From: Litorilinea aerophila
GTDB taxonomy: Bacteria > Chloroflexota > Anaerolineae > Caldilineales > Caldilineaceae
NCBI RefSeq assembly: GCF_006569185.2
Contig: NZ_VIGC02000027.1
Span: 1-64,000, forward strand
Direction of reading: 5' to 3'
DNA length: 64,000 nt
The number at the start of each line of letters is the position of its first letter. Position 1 is the stretch's first letter. Position numbers and translations under genes: made by a program. The notes beneath the pieces were generated by a model that was not told the DNA's origin, did not search any database, and saw only the letters and a program-made list of their open reading frames with translations. Below are positions 1 to 9,591 of the stretch, piece after piece.

Positions 1-156
1 GTTCTTTCGAAACATGGCGTTGACCAGGTTGGCTAGGGAGGAAGTACACGTCTTCCCCTATTCTACCTATTTCGCACTTTTTCGCGAGTTGCTACATGCT
101 GCGAAACCCTTTTTGCAGGAGAGTCATCTTTGGATCGAAAAAGCGCAAAGCGGATC

Positions 157-2265
157 TCAGGATCCAGGGGACCAGGGAGGGCTGTGCGCCCAATCCCAGG
201 CAAATACCTGGGCCAGGTACCCATGGAGTTCGGGCAGGTCGCTCAGCACCATCACCTCCCGGTTGACCTTGTGGCTGACTTCGCTGCCGTTCAGGCTGCC
301 AATGGCCGACCAGCGGTTACCGCCCACGTCCAGGAGCACCAGCTTGGCGTGGATGCCGCCGCCTGTGGGGTTCCCCAGGCGTACCTCCAGATCCAGCCCC
401 TCCGCCTGGGCCAGCTCGGTCAGGTAGCGGGCGGTAGCATGGTTGCTGCGCAGGTCTTCCGCCTCGTCAAAGTAGCTGTCCAGCAGGATGCGCACCCGGG
501 CGCCCCGCCGGGCCGCGTCCACCACAAGTTGTAGCCGGGGGTTCGGATCCGCGATGGGGTTGCTCTGGCTGCTGCCCCAGTGCTTGTGTTCGTACAATTG
601 CTCCAGCAGGATGGTATCCCCGGGGCCGGCTTCCTGCAGCAGGCCGAAGAGTCCATCGTCCGGCCGCATGGCATTCTCCGGGGCGCTGACCACCATGAAG
701 ATGGCCGTGCCCATGAAGATCTGGGGAGCGCTGAATGGTGCCGCGGCAACCGGGTACTCGGGCGGTGGGGGCAGGACGAAGTCCGCCGGTGGGGCTCCAT
801 AGCGGGGATGGTCGGCCTGAAAGGGGGTGAGATCCAGAAATCGCTCCGGCGCCCAGTCCCAGTCGAAAATGCCCTGCAGGGCCTGCACTACAGGCGCGGC
901 GTCCGTCAGCAGGTAGAAGCCTCGCCGGCCACCCGCCGGGCCAGCCCCGGCCTCGGCGGACGGGAGGGGCATGGCGTCCAGGCTCCAATTTTCAGTGCCC
1001 ACCAGGGCCAGGCGGCCGTCGATGAGGCCATATTTGGCGTGGAGATAGCGATAACGGGTTGCATAACCCCTGGGCGCGCTGTCATCGGGCGCCAGGTAGC
1101 GGACATGGACGCCCGCGGCGGCCAGCTCTGCCACGCACCACCGTTGCAGGTCGGTGATCCCGCCTGGGGGTGTGCCATCCAACAACAGGCGGACCTGCAC
1201 CCCCCGCCGGGCCGCATCGGCCAGGATTCGGGTCAGCTCCGGGTGTTCCAGGGTGTAGAGGCTCAGGTCCACGGAGGTGGCCGCCTGGGCCAGGGCATCG
1301 GCCAGGGGCTGGTAGAGCCCTTCCGGCCCCACGGCGACGGTTACGGTGGCTGTCGCCCGCCCCTGGGAAGGCCGGAGGAAACCGTCCAGATCCCAGCCCA
1401 TCCAGCCGGGGAAGCGTACCCGCCGCCCCCAGAAGGGATCCCGCAGATCTCCGGCCCAATCCCCGGCCTGGTCTGTATCCACAGGCAGGCCACTCTGGGG
1501 GTGGAGTTTGCGCTGCCAGATCTGCCCGGCCGCGGCCAGGCTGCCCCGGGTGTAGAGCTGGGCGGCCGGGCCATTCCACCCCGGGGTGGGCGTCTGGATG
1601 TCGCCGTAAACCAGGGTGTCCACCAGCTGGCCCCGGTCGTCCACGAGTTGGATGAAGCCCCCCTGGTTGGCCAGGGTCAGGCTTCCGGCCAGCTTCAACA
1701 CGGCGGGGTCGTCCTCCCCTTCGTCGTCCCACTGGCAAGCCGGATCTTCGCCGAAGGTGTGCCGGAAGGTGGCTGCCTGGGCGGTGCACCAGATGCGCTG
1801 GCCGGGAGCCAGGGTAAGGGTCGTGGTGATGGGGAAGGTGGCGCGGCGGCTTCGGGTGACCAGCTGCCAGCCGGCCAGGGGTTGGGCGCCGCTTCCCACG
1901 TTCCAGAGGAGTATGGCCTCATCCGGCTCGCCTGAAATGCGGCTGTCGATGTGGGCAGCCGCGAGCACGACCCGGGAAGGAGGCGGACCACTGACGTAGG
2001 GCAGAAAGGCACGGATGGGGTAAGTGGCAGGCGATGCGGGGGCAGGCTGTTGGGCCAACACGCCTGGGGAAAAGATCGTCAGGGCGCAGAGGACTACTAC
2101 AATCTGGCGTAAATACCGCGGCAGAAATTCGGCGGTACTCCCTCTGCTGGAAACCATCGGCGAATTTCGGCCGGGATTTACCACCACGAGCCAGCCTGCC
2201 CAATGGCAGGGGCAGCTCCAGGCAAGCAGGCGGCGACGGCGAGGCGGGCGCAGGGGGATAAGCAT
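157..2265 (-). CDS. Secreted phospholipase D-fold protein with N-terminal lamin-tail domain
   Basis: This 702-residue protein has two HxK(x)4D motifs of the phospholipase D superfamily: HAKYGLID near residues 409-416 and HAKLVLLD near 639-646, each followed by a G-[ST]-x-N element. Together they would form one PLD active site. Residues about 97-230 resemble a lamin-tail (LTD) beta-sandwich. The start at 2265 is backed by GGAGG five bases upstream and a good promoter. The signal-peptide region is odd: residues about 28-55 are encoded by a family A repeat, which separates two hydrophobic stretches (LVVV and IVVVLCALTIF). A start at residue 37 would leave a conventional signal peptide ending near VLAQ. 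PLD-fold enzymes include lipases, nucleases and transferases, so the substrate is unknown. It is probably exported. Confidence 0.85.
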   Translation of the reverse strand: MLIPLRPPRRRRLLAWSCPCHWAGWLVVVNPGRNSPMVSSRGSTAEFLPRYLRQIVVVLCALTIFSPGVLAQQPAPASPATYPIRAFLPYVSGPPPSRVVLAAAHIDSRISGEPDEAILLWNVGSGAQPLAGWQLVTRSRRATFPITTTLTLAPGQRIWCTAQAATFRHTFGEDPACQWDDEGEDDPAVLKLAGSLTLANQGGFIQLVDDRGQLVDTLVYGDIQTPTPGWNGPAAQLYTRGSLAAAGQIWQRKLHPQSGLPVDTDQAGDWAGDLRDPFWGRRVRFPGWMGWDLDGFLRPSQGRATATVTVAVGPEGLYQPLADALAQAATSVDLSLYTLEHPELTRILADAARRGVQVRLLLDGTPPGGITDLQRWCVAELAAAGVHVRYLAPDDSAPRGYATRYRYLHAKYGLIDGRLALVGTENWSLDAMPLPSAEAGAGPAGGRRGFYLLTDAAPVVQALQGIFDWDWAPERFLDLTPFQADHPRYGAPPADFVLPPPPEYPVAAAPFSAPQIFMGTAIFMVVSAPENAMRPDDGLFGLLQEAGPGDTILLEQLYEHKHWGSSQSNPIADPNPRLQLVVDAARRGARVRILLDSYFDEAEDLRSNHATARYLTELAQAEGLDLEVRLGNPTGGGIHAKLVLLDVGGNRWSAIGSLNGSEVSHKVNREVMVLSDLPELHGYLAQVFAWDWAHSPPWSPGS
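2098..2180 (-). repeat. Family A repeat, copy 1, inside a coding region
   Basis: This is an 83-bp copy of the family A element. On the minus strand it opens with TAAATCCCGGCCGAAATTCG and closes with a CGGTATTTACGCCAGA-like end. The ends are imperfect inverted repeats of each other. Unlike the other copies it lies within a gene, in frame, near the 5' end of the phospholipase-D-fold gene. Confidence 0.85.
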
Positions 2266-2312
2266 CCGATCCTCCGAGACATGATGGAATGGTCACTTTC
2301 TGATGATGGCCC

Positions 2313-2341
2313 ATTATAGCGCAAGGCACGCCTTTTGTCCT
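2313..2341 (-). promoter_or_regulatory. Sigma70-like promoter for the phospholipase-D-fold gene
   Basis: On the minus strand there is AGGACA, 17 bases, then a perfect TATAAT (plus positions 2318-2313). The predicted RNA start is about 40 bases upstream of the ATG at 2265. This spacing fits the long N-terminus rather than the downstream start. No gene is visible in 2266-2650 apart from this promoter and the one proposed for the gene at 2651. Confidence 0.55.
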
Positions 2342-2578
2342 TCTGCAAAAACGCATAACGCATAACACGGTAGACTTTCAATCGTGGGGAATCTCTTCCA
2401 GCCTCATCGGAAGCAAGGCCGCAGGTAGCCCCGTCAAACGCCCCGGTGGGCGCCATTCGCCGCGGCGCTTCGCCGGTTTCTCCTCAGGTTCCCGGAGGCG
2501 CCCGGCGGGAACCGCGCGGACACTCCGATTGCCATAATTTGTGTGCAATGCGCTACTTGTTGACATTCAGATTGCTGT

Positions 2579-2606
2579 TTGCGTCTGCTTTTCCTGCGTT
2601 TATAAT
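2579..2606 (+). promoter_or_regulatory. Possible promoter for the gene at 2651
   Basis: A perfect TATAAT lies at 2601-2606, with a weak TTGCGT 16 bases upstream. A better TTGACA at 2560-2565 is 35 bases away, which is too far to pair with it. RNA would start near 2613, ahead of the GGAGG at 2636. Confidence 0.3.
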
Positions 2607-2650
2607 TGGAGAAAGGGTCGGTATCGCAGTTGAATGGAGGTTTGGCAGGC

Positions 2651-3382
<732 letters not shown>

Positions 3383-3446
3383 ACCCGGGCCGATCCACCC
3401 TTCCATCCCTGGCCGCCCATCCCAAAGTCAACAGAAAGGACCTTTC

Positions 3447-6329
3447 TTGAAGCGGTTACCCTGGGCCGTGGTCCTGATGGCCGTGCTGGCGTTTGCCCTC
3501 TGGCACGGACTGTCGCCCCGGGCGGTCTCTGCGGCCCGGGTTCCCCACTTTGTTCACGTCATGGTCGAGCTGGCGGAGCCGCCCGCCGCGGCCCTGTACG
3601 CCGGGCTAACGGCCGCAGGCCCCCAGGACACGGCCTCCCTGGCGACGGCCACCCGGACCCACCTGGCCAGCCTGGAGGCCGCCCAGATCCGGCTGCTGGA
3701 GCAACTGGCTGGGCTGGATGCCCAGGTGCTTTACCGCATCCAGCGGGTCTATAACGGCGTGGCCCTGCGGGTGGACGCCGCCCAGCTGGATGCGTTGGCG
3801 GCTCTTCCGGGTGTAAAAGCCGTGCACCCACTGGTGCCCAAAACACCCCTGGGCAGCATCGACTACATCGGTGCCCCGCAGCTCTGGCAGGGGGTAGACG
3901 GCCAACCCCTCACCGGCCGCGGCATTCGCATCGCCGTGATCGACACGGGCATCGACTATCTGCATCCCCATTTCGGTGGGCCAGGCACGGGCTATGGCAG
4001 CAACGACCCCACGGCCATCGGCGATGTGGCCGGCTTCCCCGGGGCAAAGGTGGTGGGCGGCTATGACTTTGCCGGCGATACCTACAACGCCGATCCTGAG
4101 TCGGCCGCCTACCAGCCCATCCCCGAACCTGACCCCGATCCCATGGACTGTTATGGACGCGGCCACGGTACCCACGTGGCCGGCATCGCCGCCGGCTACG
4201 GGGTGACCCGGGACGGCCACACCTACACAGGTCCCTATCCGCCCGCTTTCGCCAACAGCGACTTCTGGATCCCGCCGGGCGTGGCGCCGGAGGCCCAGCT
4301 CTACGCCCTGAAGGTGTTCGGCTGCGGCGGCAGCAGCGACGTGGTGGATCTGGCCATTGAATGGGCCGTGGATCCCGACGGAGACGGGGATTTCTCAGAC
4401 CGGGTGGACGTGATCAACCTGTCGCTGGGGGCGACTTACGGCGCCACCTACGACAGCACCACGGTGGCCGCAGAAAATGCCGCGCAGCTGGGCGTGATCG
4501 TGGTGGCCGCGGCCGGCAACAGCGGCGATACCTTCTACACGGTGGCTTCGCCCAGTGTGGCCGACCATGTCCTCAGCGTGGCCGCCATCGGCGTGGACGC
4601 TTTCGATGCCCCGGCGCCCACGGCTGCCCTGGCCTCCTTCTCGGCCCGGGGGCCCCGCCGGGGGGATTCCGCCCTCAAGCCGGACCTGGCCGCGCCGGGT
4701 AGCCAGATTTTCTCTGCCGGCATCGGCACCATCGGCTACAGCAGCTCCGGGACGTCCATGGCGACGCCCCATGTGAGCGGCGCCATGGCCCTGTTGCGCC
4801 AGCGATATCCGGCCCAGGGAAATGGGGGCTTGAACCGCTGGACGGTGGAGGAGCTGAAGGCCTTGGTGATGAACACCGCCGCCGTCCCGGTCTTTCAGGG
4901 CTTTGAGCCTGGCTCCCACCAGGCCGCACCATCCCGCCTGGGCGCCGGTCGCCTGGACCTGCAACAGGCAGTCCGGAGCCAGGTGGTGGCCTACAACGGC
5001 GACAACCCGGGCCAGGTGAGTGTTTCCTTCGGCGCGCCCGAGGTGCTGGTCTCCTACACGGCGCGCAAGAACATTCGTCTAGTCAACCATAGCGCCGTTA
5101 CGGCCACGTTTACCGTCAGCTATACGGCTGCGCTGGATATGCCTGGGGTGAGCTTCGAACTGCCCCTGGGCCGTGAGGTGGTGGTGCCCCCTGCCGGCGT
5201 GGCCGTGGTGCCGGTGGGCCTGGAAGCCGAGGCGGCCCAGATGAAGCATACCCGGGATCCGGCGGTGGATCTGGCCCAGACCTTTCCCCGGGCCTGGCTG
5301 AGCGAGGAGGCCGGCCAGGTGCTTTTCCTGCCCGCGCAGGACGGCCCCATCCTGCGGGTGCCGGTCTATGCGGCGCCCCGACCCGTGGCCCAGATGGGCA
5401 CCCTGGAGGGGAACCTGAGCTTCACGGCGACCCAGCCAGTCACGGACGGACTCCATCTTTCCGGCGTGGCGTTGAATGGCTCCCAGCCGCCCACCGATGT
5501 TCGCTCCCAGGTCAGCGTGCTGGCCCTGCAATGGTCCAGCCCCAATGAGCCCCCAGCCCATGAGGAGATCCCGGACAGCCCTCCCTATGACCATGCCGAT
5601 CTGAAATATGTGGGTGTGGCCAGCAATCTGGCCATGTTATCTGGCCCCTTCGGGCAAGAAGGGCTGCCGGCCCTCGAGGAGCCCACCCTGTACTTTGGCA
5701 TCGCCACCCACGGGGACTGGTCTTCACCCAATGAAGTCCAGTTTCAAGTGTATCTGGACACAGATGGGGACGGGGCCAGCGACTATCGCCTCTTCAACAC
5801 CAACTGGGCGACCTATCAGAGCGATTGGGCGGTGAGCGACGTCTTCCTGACCGTGTTGGAGGATCTGGAGACGGGCCAGCGTCGGAGCGAGGTCTTCTTG
5901 AACGGGGTCTCTGCCCTGGGGGTGGACACGGCGCCCTACAACACCAACGTCATGGTGCTGCCTGTCCGCATCGGCGATCTGGCGCTGCCGGCACAAAATC
6001 CGCGGCTTCGCTATTTTGTGGAAAGTTACAGCCTGGATATTTCCGGGGCGGTGGCGTTGGGGCGCTTTGTGGAGCGGACGCCCACCCTGAGCTTCGACCC
6101 GAGCCGGCCTGGTCTCAGCCCGTTGGGCGGCCACCTGGGGACCATCCTCTATGACGATGTGAACGGCCATGTGATTCCCGTGCTCTTCAGCCCCGTGGAT
6201 GCCGGTGCCGGTCGGCTCGAGGGGATCCTGCTTTTGCACCACCACAACCGCCAGGGCATCCGCGCCCAGGTGGTAACCCTGGACTGGCTCCGCCAGCTCT
6301 ATTTCCCTGTGATTCAGAGCGCGCCCTGA
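3447..6329 (+). CDS. Secreted subtilisin-family (S8) serine protease
   Basis: Starting at TTG 3447 (AGAAAGGA six bases upstream), the product is 960 residues with a clear signal peptide. An I9-type inhibitory propeptide region follows (about residues 35-130). The catalytic triad is visible: Asp166 in AVIDTGIDY, His240 in GHGTHVAG, Ser437 in SSGTSMATPHVSG, with oxyanion Asn358 in AAAGNSG. Residues about 520-960 form beta-rich domains, including a segment with DTDGDG that could bind calcium. The C-terminus ends LYFPVIQSAP, resembling the tail of another secreted protein in this window. An upstream in-frame extension overlaps the preceding gene and is not credible. The likely role is extracellular protein degradation or processing. 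Confidence 0.92.
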   Translation: MKRLPWAVVLMAVLAFALWHGLSPRAVSAARVPHFVHVMVELAEPPAAALYAGLTAAGPQDTASLATATRTHLASLEAAQIRLLEQLAGLDAQVLYRIQRVYNGVALRVDAAQLDALAALPGVKAVHPLVPKTPLGSIDYIGAPQLWQGVDGQPLTGRGIRIAVIDTGIDYLHPHFGGPGTGYGSNDPTAIGDVAGFPGAKVVGGYDFAGDTYNADPESAAYQPIPEPDPDPMDCYGRGHGTHVAGIAAGYGVTRDGHTYTGPYPPAFANSDFWIPPGVAPEAQLYALKVFGCGGSSDVVDLAIEWAVDPDGDGDFSDRVDVINLSLGATYGATYDSTTVAAENAAQLGVIVVAAAGNSGDTFYTVASPSVADHVLSVAAIGVDAFDAPAPTAALASFSARGPRRGDSALKPDLAAPGSQIFSAGIGTIGYSSSGTSMATPHVSGAMALLRQRYPAQGNGGLNRWTVEELKALVMNTAAVPVFQGFEPGSHQAAPSRLGAGRLDLQQAVRSQVVAYNGDNPGQVSVSFGAPEVLVSYTARKNIRLVNHSAVTATFTVSYTAALDMPGVSFELPLGREVVVPPAGVAVVPVGLEAEAAQMKHTRDPAVDLAQTFPRAWLSEEAGQVLFLPAQDGPILRVPVYAAPRPVAQMGTLEGNLSFTATQPVTDGLHLSGVALNGSQPPTDVRSQVSVLALQWSSPNEPPAHEEIPDSPPYDHADLKYVGVASNLAMLSGPFGQEGLPALEEPTLYFGIATHGDWSSPNEVQFQVYLDTDGDGASDYRLFNTNWATYQSDWAVSDVFLTVLEDLETGQRRSEVFLNGVSALGVDTAPYNTNVMVLPVRIGDLALPAQNPRLRYFVESYSLDISGAVALGRFVERTPTLSFDPSRPGLSPLGGHLGTILYDDVNGHVIPVLFSPVDAGAGRLEGILLLHHHNRQGIRAQVVTLDWLRQLYFPVIQSAP

Positions 6330-6374
6330 CGGTGAAACGGGGCGGTGGGTTGGAAAGGGCCTGACCGGCTCGCC

Positions 6375-7079
6375 TCAGCCGGCGAAAAGCATGCGCCCAC
6401 AACTGGGGCAGTAGACCAGGCCGTGGTTGGCGGCATGGATGGCGCTGATGACGCCGGTGGGTACCTGGACGTGACAGGCGCCGCAGATGTCATTTTCCAG
6501 CGCGGCGATGGCGATGCCACCTTTGCGTTTGCGCAGATGCTCGTAGCGTTCCAGCAGCTCCTGATCCAGGGCGGCCGAGAGTTGGGAGCGCTTTTGCTTC
6601 AGCAGGACGTAGTGTTGCTTGAGCTTCAGGCCTTCCCGTTTCAGGGCGACCTGTTGTTCCTGCCATTCTGCTTCCAGTTGGGTCAGGGTGGCCCGTTCTT
6701 CCGCCAGCTTCTGGTCCAGCTCATCGGCCTTCATGAGGGCTTCCATGGCGCTGTCGTCCACCGCGGCCCGGTGCCGGCGTAGGGCTTCCAGGCTGGCCTG
6801 GAGGGCGGTCAGTTCTTTGGTGTTGTGGACTGTGCCGCTCATGAGCTTTTCTTCCGTCTCCTGGATGCGGCCGGCCAGGCTGCGGGATTCCAGCTCTGCG
6901 TTTTTCTGTCGGTTACGCCACTCCTGAAGCTCCGTTTCCACCGCCGTCACCTGATCCCGGGCTTTCTGCACCTTGTCAGATTCACCCAACAGCTTTTGGA
7001 TGTGTAACAACCTGCGCCGAACTTTATCCCACGTGAGATCGACCTTCTGGAGTTCGTAGAGCCGGGCCGTATCGTCCAC
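6375..7079 (-). CDS. Coiled-coil protein with C-terminal C4 zinc ribbon
   Basis: This is a 234-residue cytoplasmic protein. Residues about 5-175 are a long heptad-rich coiled coil. The C-terminus carries a four-cysteine zinc ribbon: CGAC near residue 204 and CPSC near residue 226. This is the architecture of the widespread bacterial 'zinc ribbon domain' proteins often found near RNase H or Nif3-type genes, whose role is poorly known. The start is GTG at 7079, with GGAGG six bases upstream. It has its own promoter about 135 bases upstream. Its end faces the subtilase gene, 45 bases away. Confidence 0.85.
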   Translation of the reverse strand: MDDTARLYELQKVDLTWDKVRRRLLHIQKLLGESDKVQKARDQVTAVETELQEWRNRQKNAELESRSLAGRIQETEEKLMSGTVHNTKELTALQASLEALRRHRAAVDDSAMEALMKADELDQKLAEERATLTQLEAEWQEQQVALKREGLKLKQHYVLLKQKRSQLSAALDQELLERYEHLRKRKGGIAIAALENDICGACHVQVPTGVISAIHAANHGLVYCPSCGRMLFAG

Positions 7080-7220
7080 AGGTTACCTCCCCCTATCGCT
7101 CAAGATCTCCCTCCGTACCTTGTCCCCATGCCCGGGGACCCAGGACAGGGGTCCCCATCTCTGGCCCGGTGCGGGAATCGCCGGGCCATGGGCCATCCAT
7201 CGGTGAGATCGCCAACAAAA

Positions 7221-7249
7221 ATTATATCACCGGCCTGAAGATGGCTCAA
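7221..7249 (-). promoter_or_regulatory. Promoter for the zinc-ribbon gene
   Basis: On the minus strand, TTGAGC is followed after 17 bases by a perfect TATAAT (plus positions 7226-7221). It is placed to give a leader of about 135 bases before GTG 7079. The rest of 7080-7472 holds the second family A repeat and no visible gene. Confidence 0.5.
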
Positions 7250-7362
7250 ACCGGCTCCCATGGGATGGGGCGGCTGCTCCCCTGGGGCACCGATGGGGTA
7301 CCGATGGACTTGCCAATCCAGGAGTTCATGGGGAAAATGGGGGGACATCTGTCGGTGCCCAG

Positions 7363-7445
7363 TACAGTCCGGCGTAAGGACTCCAGTAGAAATTCAGCGG
7401 CACGACCTCGGGTGGAACCCCCCGGCGAATTTCTGCCGGGATTGA
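7363..7445 (-). repeat. Family A repeat, copy 2
   Basis: This 83-bp copy is in reverse orientation and more diverged. Its left end reads TACAGTCCGGCGTAA and its right end CTGCCGGGATTGA. The core shares the CGTGCCGC segment with the copy at 57965. It ends 28 bases before the small prepilin gene. Confidence 0.75.
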
Positions 7446-7472
7446 CGAGCCTGAAAAGGGAGGAGATCTTTC

Positions 7473-7682
7473 ATGTCCCGCCTGCCGTCCAACCGCAGTG
7501 GACAGAGCTTTATCGAATTTGCGCTGATCATCATCCTGTTTGCCATTGTGCTGCTTTCCATCTTGCTCATCCTGGGCGATGACCTGCGCACCTTCATCAA
7601 CGACCTGTTGCAGACCTGGTTCCCAGGCCTGACGTTGCCCGGCAGCCCGTTGCGGATGCTCCTGGCAGGCCGGTGGCTCTGA
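7473..7682 (+). CDS. Small Flp/TadE-type prepilin-like protein
   Basis: This 69-residue protein has a short basic N-terminus, then G-QSFIEFALIIILFAIVLL. That is a class III (type IVb) prepilin motif with a conserved glycine before the cleavage point and a glutamate at +5, followed by a hydrophobic helix. The rest is only about 35 residues. GGAGG precedes the ATG. It probably feeds the Tad machinery encoded at 21-34 kb, where a CpaA-type peptidase is present. It could be a minor pilin or a membrane peptide of another kind. ComF follows 43 bases downstream. Confidence 0.65.
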   Translation: MSRLPSNRSGQSFIEFALIIILFAIVLLSILLILGDDLRTFINDLLQTWFPGLTLPGSPLRMLLAGRWL

Positions 7683-7725
7683 AGCTCCTTTCGGAAGCCC
7701 TATTCTCGATTACGGAGGATCCCCC

Positions 7726-8505
7726 ATGTATCGGCTATCTCCCGGGCCGATCCCCTGGTGGCAGCGCGTTGTGGATCGATGCGTGGACCTCTTCTTCCCG
7801 CCGGCCTGCGCCGGCTGCGGCCAGGTGGGCTACCCTTTTTGCCCCCGGTGCGCCCAGCGGGTGGAGCCGGTTCCAAGGCCCTGCTGCACCATTTGTGGAC
7901 GCCCTCAGCCTGAACCTACCGATGCCTGTCCGGCCTGCGCGGCCGCGCTGGTGCACCCCGTGACCCGGATCCGGGCGGCTGCGCTCTACACTTCGCCCTT
8001 GCGGGAGGCCATCCATGCCTTCAAGTATGGCGGCCGCCCGGAGCTGGCCCAATCCCTGGGGCGCTACCTGGTGGTGGCCTTTGGGGAAGCCGATTGGGAT
8101 ACGCCGGTGGACCTGGTGGTGCCGGTCCCCCTGCATCGGGATCGGCTGGCCGAACGGGGCTACAACCAGTCTCAACTGTTGGCCCAGGCCCTCTGCCGAT
8201 GGCTGCACCTGCCCCTGGGTACCGATGCACTGACCCGGGTACGTCAAACCCGACAACAGGTGGGGCTGGATGCTGCGGCCCGCCAGGAAAATGTGTTGGA
8301 GGCCTTTGTCGCCTCGTCCGCCGCCGTGCAAGGACGCACCCTCCTGCTGGTGGACGACGTTTATACCACCGGCGCAACGCTGAAGGCCTGTGCCGCCGCC
8401 GCCCTGGAGGCCGGAGCTACCCGGGTCTACGGCCTGACTCTGGCCATGGCCGGCCATGGCCAGACAGGATCGGTTTCGGGATATACCCTCCCACCGGATG
8501 GGTGA
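7726..8505 (+). CDS. comF: ComF-family phosphoribosyltransferase
   Basis: This is a 259-residue protein. The N-terminus has a double zinc ribbon (CAGC, CPRC, CTIC and CPAC pairs in residues about 27-65). A type I phosphoribosyltransferase domain follows, with the PRPP-binding signature LLLVDDVYTTGAT near residues 207-219. This is the ComF/amidophosphoribosyltransferase-like architecture. In naturally competent bacteria ComF takes part in DNA uptake, though many carriers are not known to be competent. The prepilin-like gene just upstream is suggestive but proves nothing. The symbol is given by family only. Confidence 0.85.
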   Translation: MYRLSPGPIPWWQRVVDRCVDLFFPPACAGCGQVGYPFCPRCAQRVEPVPRPCCTICGRPQPEPTDACPACAAALVHPVTRIRAAALYTSPLREAIHAFKYGGRPELAQSLGRYLVVAFGEADWDTPVDLVVPVPLHRDRLAERGYNQSQLLAQALCRWLHLPLGTDALTRVRQTRQQVGLDAAARQENVLEAFVASSAAVQGRTLLLVDDVYTTGATLKACAAAALEAGATRVYGLTLAMAGHGQTGSVSGYTLPPDG

Positions 8506-8536
8506 TGGCTGGCGGGGTAGGTAGGTCAAAAGGCGG

Positions 8537-8566
8537 TTGACAATCTCCCCCCATCCGGCATACAAT
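8537..8566 (+). promoter_or_regulatory. Strong sigma70-like promoter of hpf
   Basis: A perfect TTGACA (8537-8542), an 18-base spacer and TACAAT (8561-8566) make one of the best promoters in the window. RNA should start near 8573, giving a leader of about 290 bases before hpf. Confidence 0.7.
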
Positions 8567-8572
8567 GGGTTC

Positions 8573-8862
8573 ATGAGCGCCAGGGCGTTTCACCCCTCTG
8601 CCGTGAGGCAGCCACTCGATTTCACCCGGGCAGGGGACGCCATCTCCCACCGCCCCCCAGGCACGGCGCTGGGCACCCTCTACAGGCACGTCAGGCAGGT
8701 CCAACCAGGCAGATCCAACAAAGTCGCTTCAACAGAATCGCTTCAACAAAGCCGTGTGATCGGGAGCCGAAACCAATCTCCCGACAGAGTCGTTTACTCT
8801 TTACCCCGATGCGGCAGACAAGCATCGATGCGAGAAAATCGCCGGAAGAAAGGAGTCTGACC
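8573..8862 (+). other. Long untranslated leader of hpf
   Basis: These 290 bases hold no convincing gene. They contain a G/C-rich first half and two direct copies of TCGCTTCAACA (8724-8734 and 8738-8748). I recognise no known riboswitch. The leader could carry growth-phase control of hpf. Confidence 0.4.
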
Positions 8863-9438
8863 ATGCAACTCATCGTTCATGGCCGCAACATCGAGATCAC
8901 TGACTGGATTCGCCAATACATTGAGAAGAAAGTCGGCAAGCTGGAGCGCTACCTGCCCCAGGTTCAGGACATCAACGCCGAGCTGACCTACAACGCCACT
9001 CGGGCCGCCTCGGATCGCTACACGGCTCAGTTGACCATGTGGGTCAACGGCCAGATCCTGCGAGCTGAGGAGTCCACGGGCGATATCTTTGCCTCCATCG
9101 ATGCCGCGGTAGACAAGATGTACCGCCAGATTCGCCGCCTGAAGGGGCGCCGGTACAAGAGCAAGCGCCGGGCTGCGGCCGCGGCCAGCGCCGAGGCCGA
9201 AATGGCCGCCACCCTGGTGGAGGAAATAGCCGGGGAGGAGGAGGAAGAAGAAGTCCGCCACATCGTCCGGCGCAAGCAGTTTACCCTCCAGCCCATGGAT
9301 GAAGAGGAAGCCATCGAACAGATGGAGTTGCTGGGCCACGACTTCTTTGTGTTCTTCAACCCGGATACCGACAGCGTCAACATCCTCTATCGGCGCAAGG
9401 ATGGCCACTACGGCCTGCTGCAGCCGTTGCTGGCCTGA
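8863..9438 (+). CDS. hpf: Long-form ribosome hibernation promoting factor
   Basis: This 191-residue protein has an N-terminal S30AE/RaiA domain (residues 1-100, starting [20 protein letters not shown]). An Ala/Glu-rich linker follows, then a C-terminal dimerisation domain (about 135-191, with [18 protein letters not shown]). This is the long HPF type, which dimerises 70S ribosomes into inactive 100S particles in slow growth. ATG 8863 has AGGAG eight bases upstream; an in-frame ATG at 8809 would only add a non-homologous extension. It is transcribed alone from a strong promoter and ends in a strong terminator. Confidence 0.95.
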   Translation: MQLIVHGRNIEITDWIRQYIEKKVGKLERYLPQVQDINAELTYNATRAASDRYTAQLTMWVNGQILRAEESTGDIFASIDAAVDKMYRQIRRLKGRRYKSKRRAAAAASAEAEMAATLVEEIAGEEEEEEVRHIVRRKQFTLQPMDEEEAIEQMELLGHDFFVFFNPDTDSVNILYRRKDGHYGLLQPLLA

Positions 9439-9445
9439 CCCGGCC

Positions 9446-9481
9446 AGGTGAGGATAGAGGTGAGGATAGAGGCGAGGATCG
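9446..9481 (+). repeat. 12-bp tandem repeat, three units
   Basis: Two exact copies of AGGTGAGGATAG and one variant (AGGCGAGGATCG) follow the hpf stop codon. It has no coding role. Confidence 0.7.
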
Positions 9482-9515
9482 GCCTGCTATCTTCCGATAA
9501 CAACTGACGGACACA

Positions 9516-9556
9516 AAGCGCCCTCCTGGATGACCACCCAGGAGGGCGCTTCTTTT
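9516..9556 (+). terminator. Intrinsic terminator of hpf
   Basis: A perfect 14-bp stem (AAGCGCCCTCCTGG with its complement) with an 8-base loop is followed by TCTTTT. It sits between the convergent hpf and nicotinamidase-like genes. Confidence 0.85.
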
Positions 9557-9591
9557 GCCAGCGGAAGCGGGCTGGCTAATCCCGGCAGAAA

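Noticed and set aside
1-156. Short plus-strand frame starting at 14
   Set aside because: It runs antisense into the phospholipase-D-fold gene and has no ribosome site; nothing identifiable lies in these bases.
2560-2565. Perfect TTGACA ahead of the gene at 2651
   Set aside because: It is 35 bases from the TATAAT at 2601, so the two cannot form one promoter.
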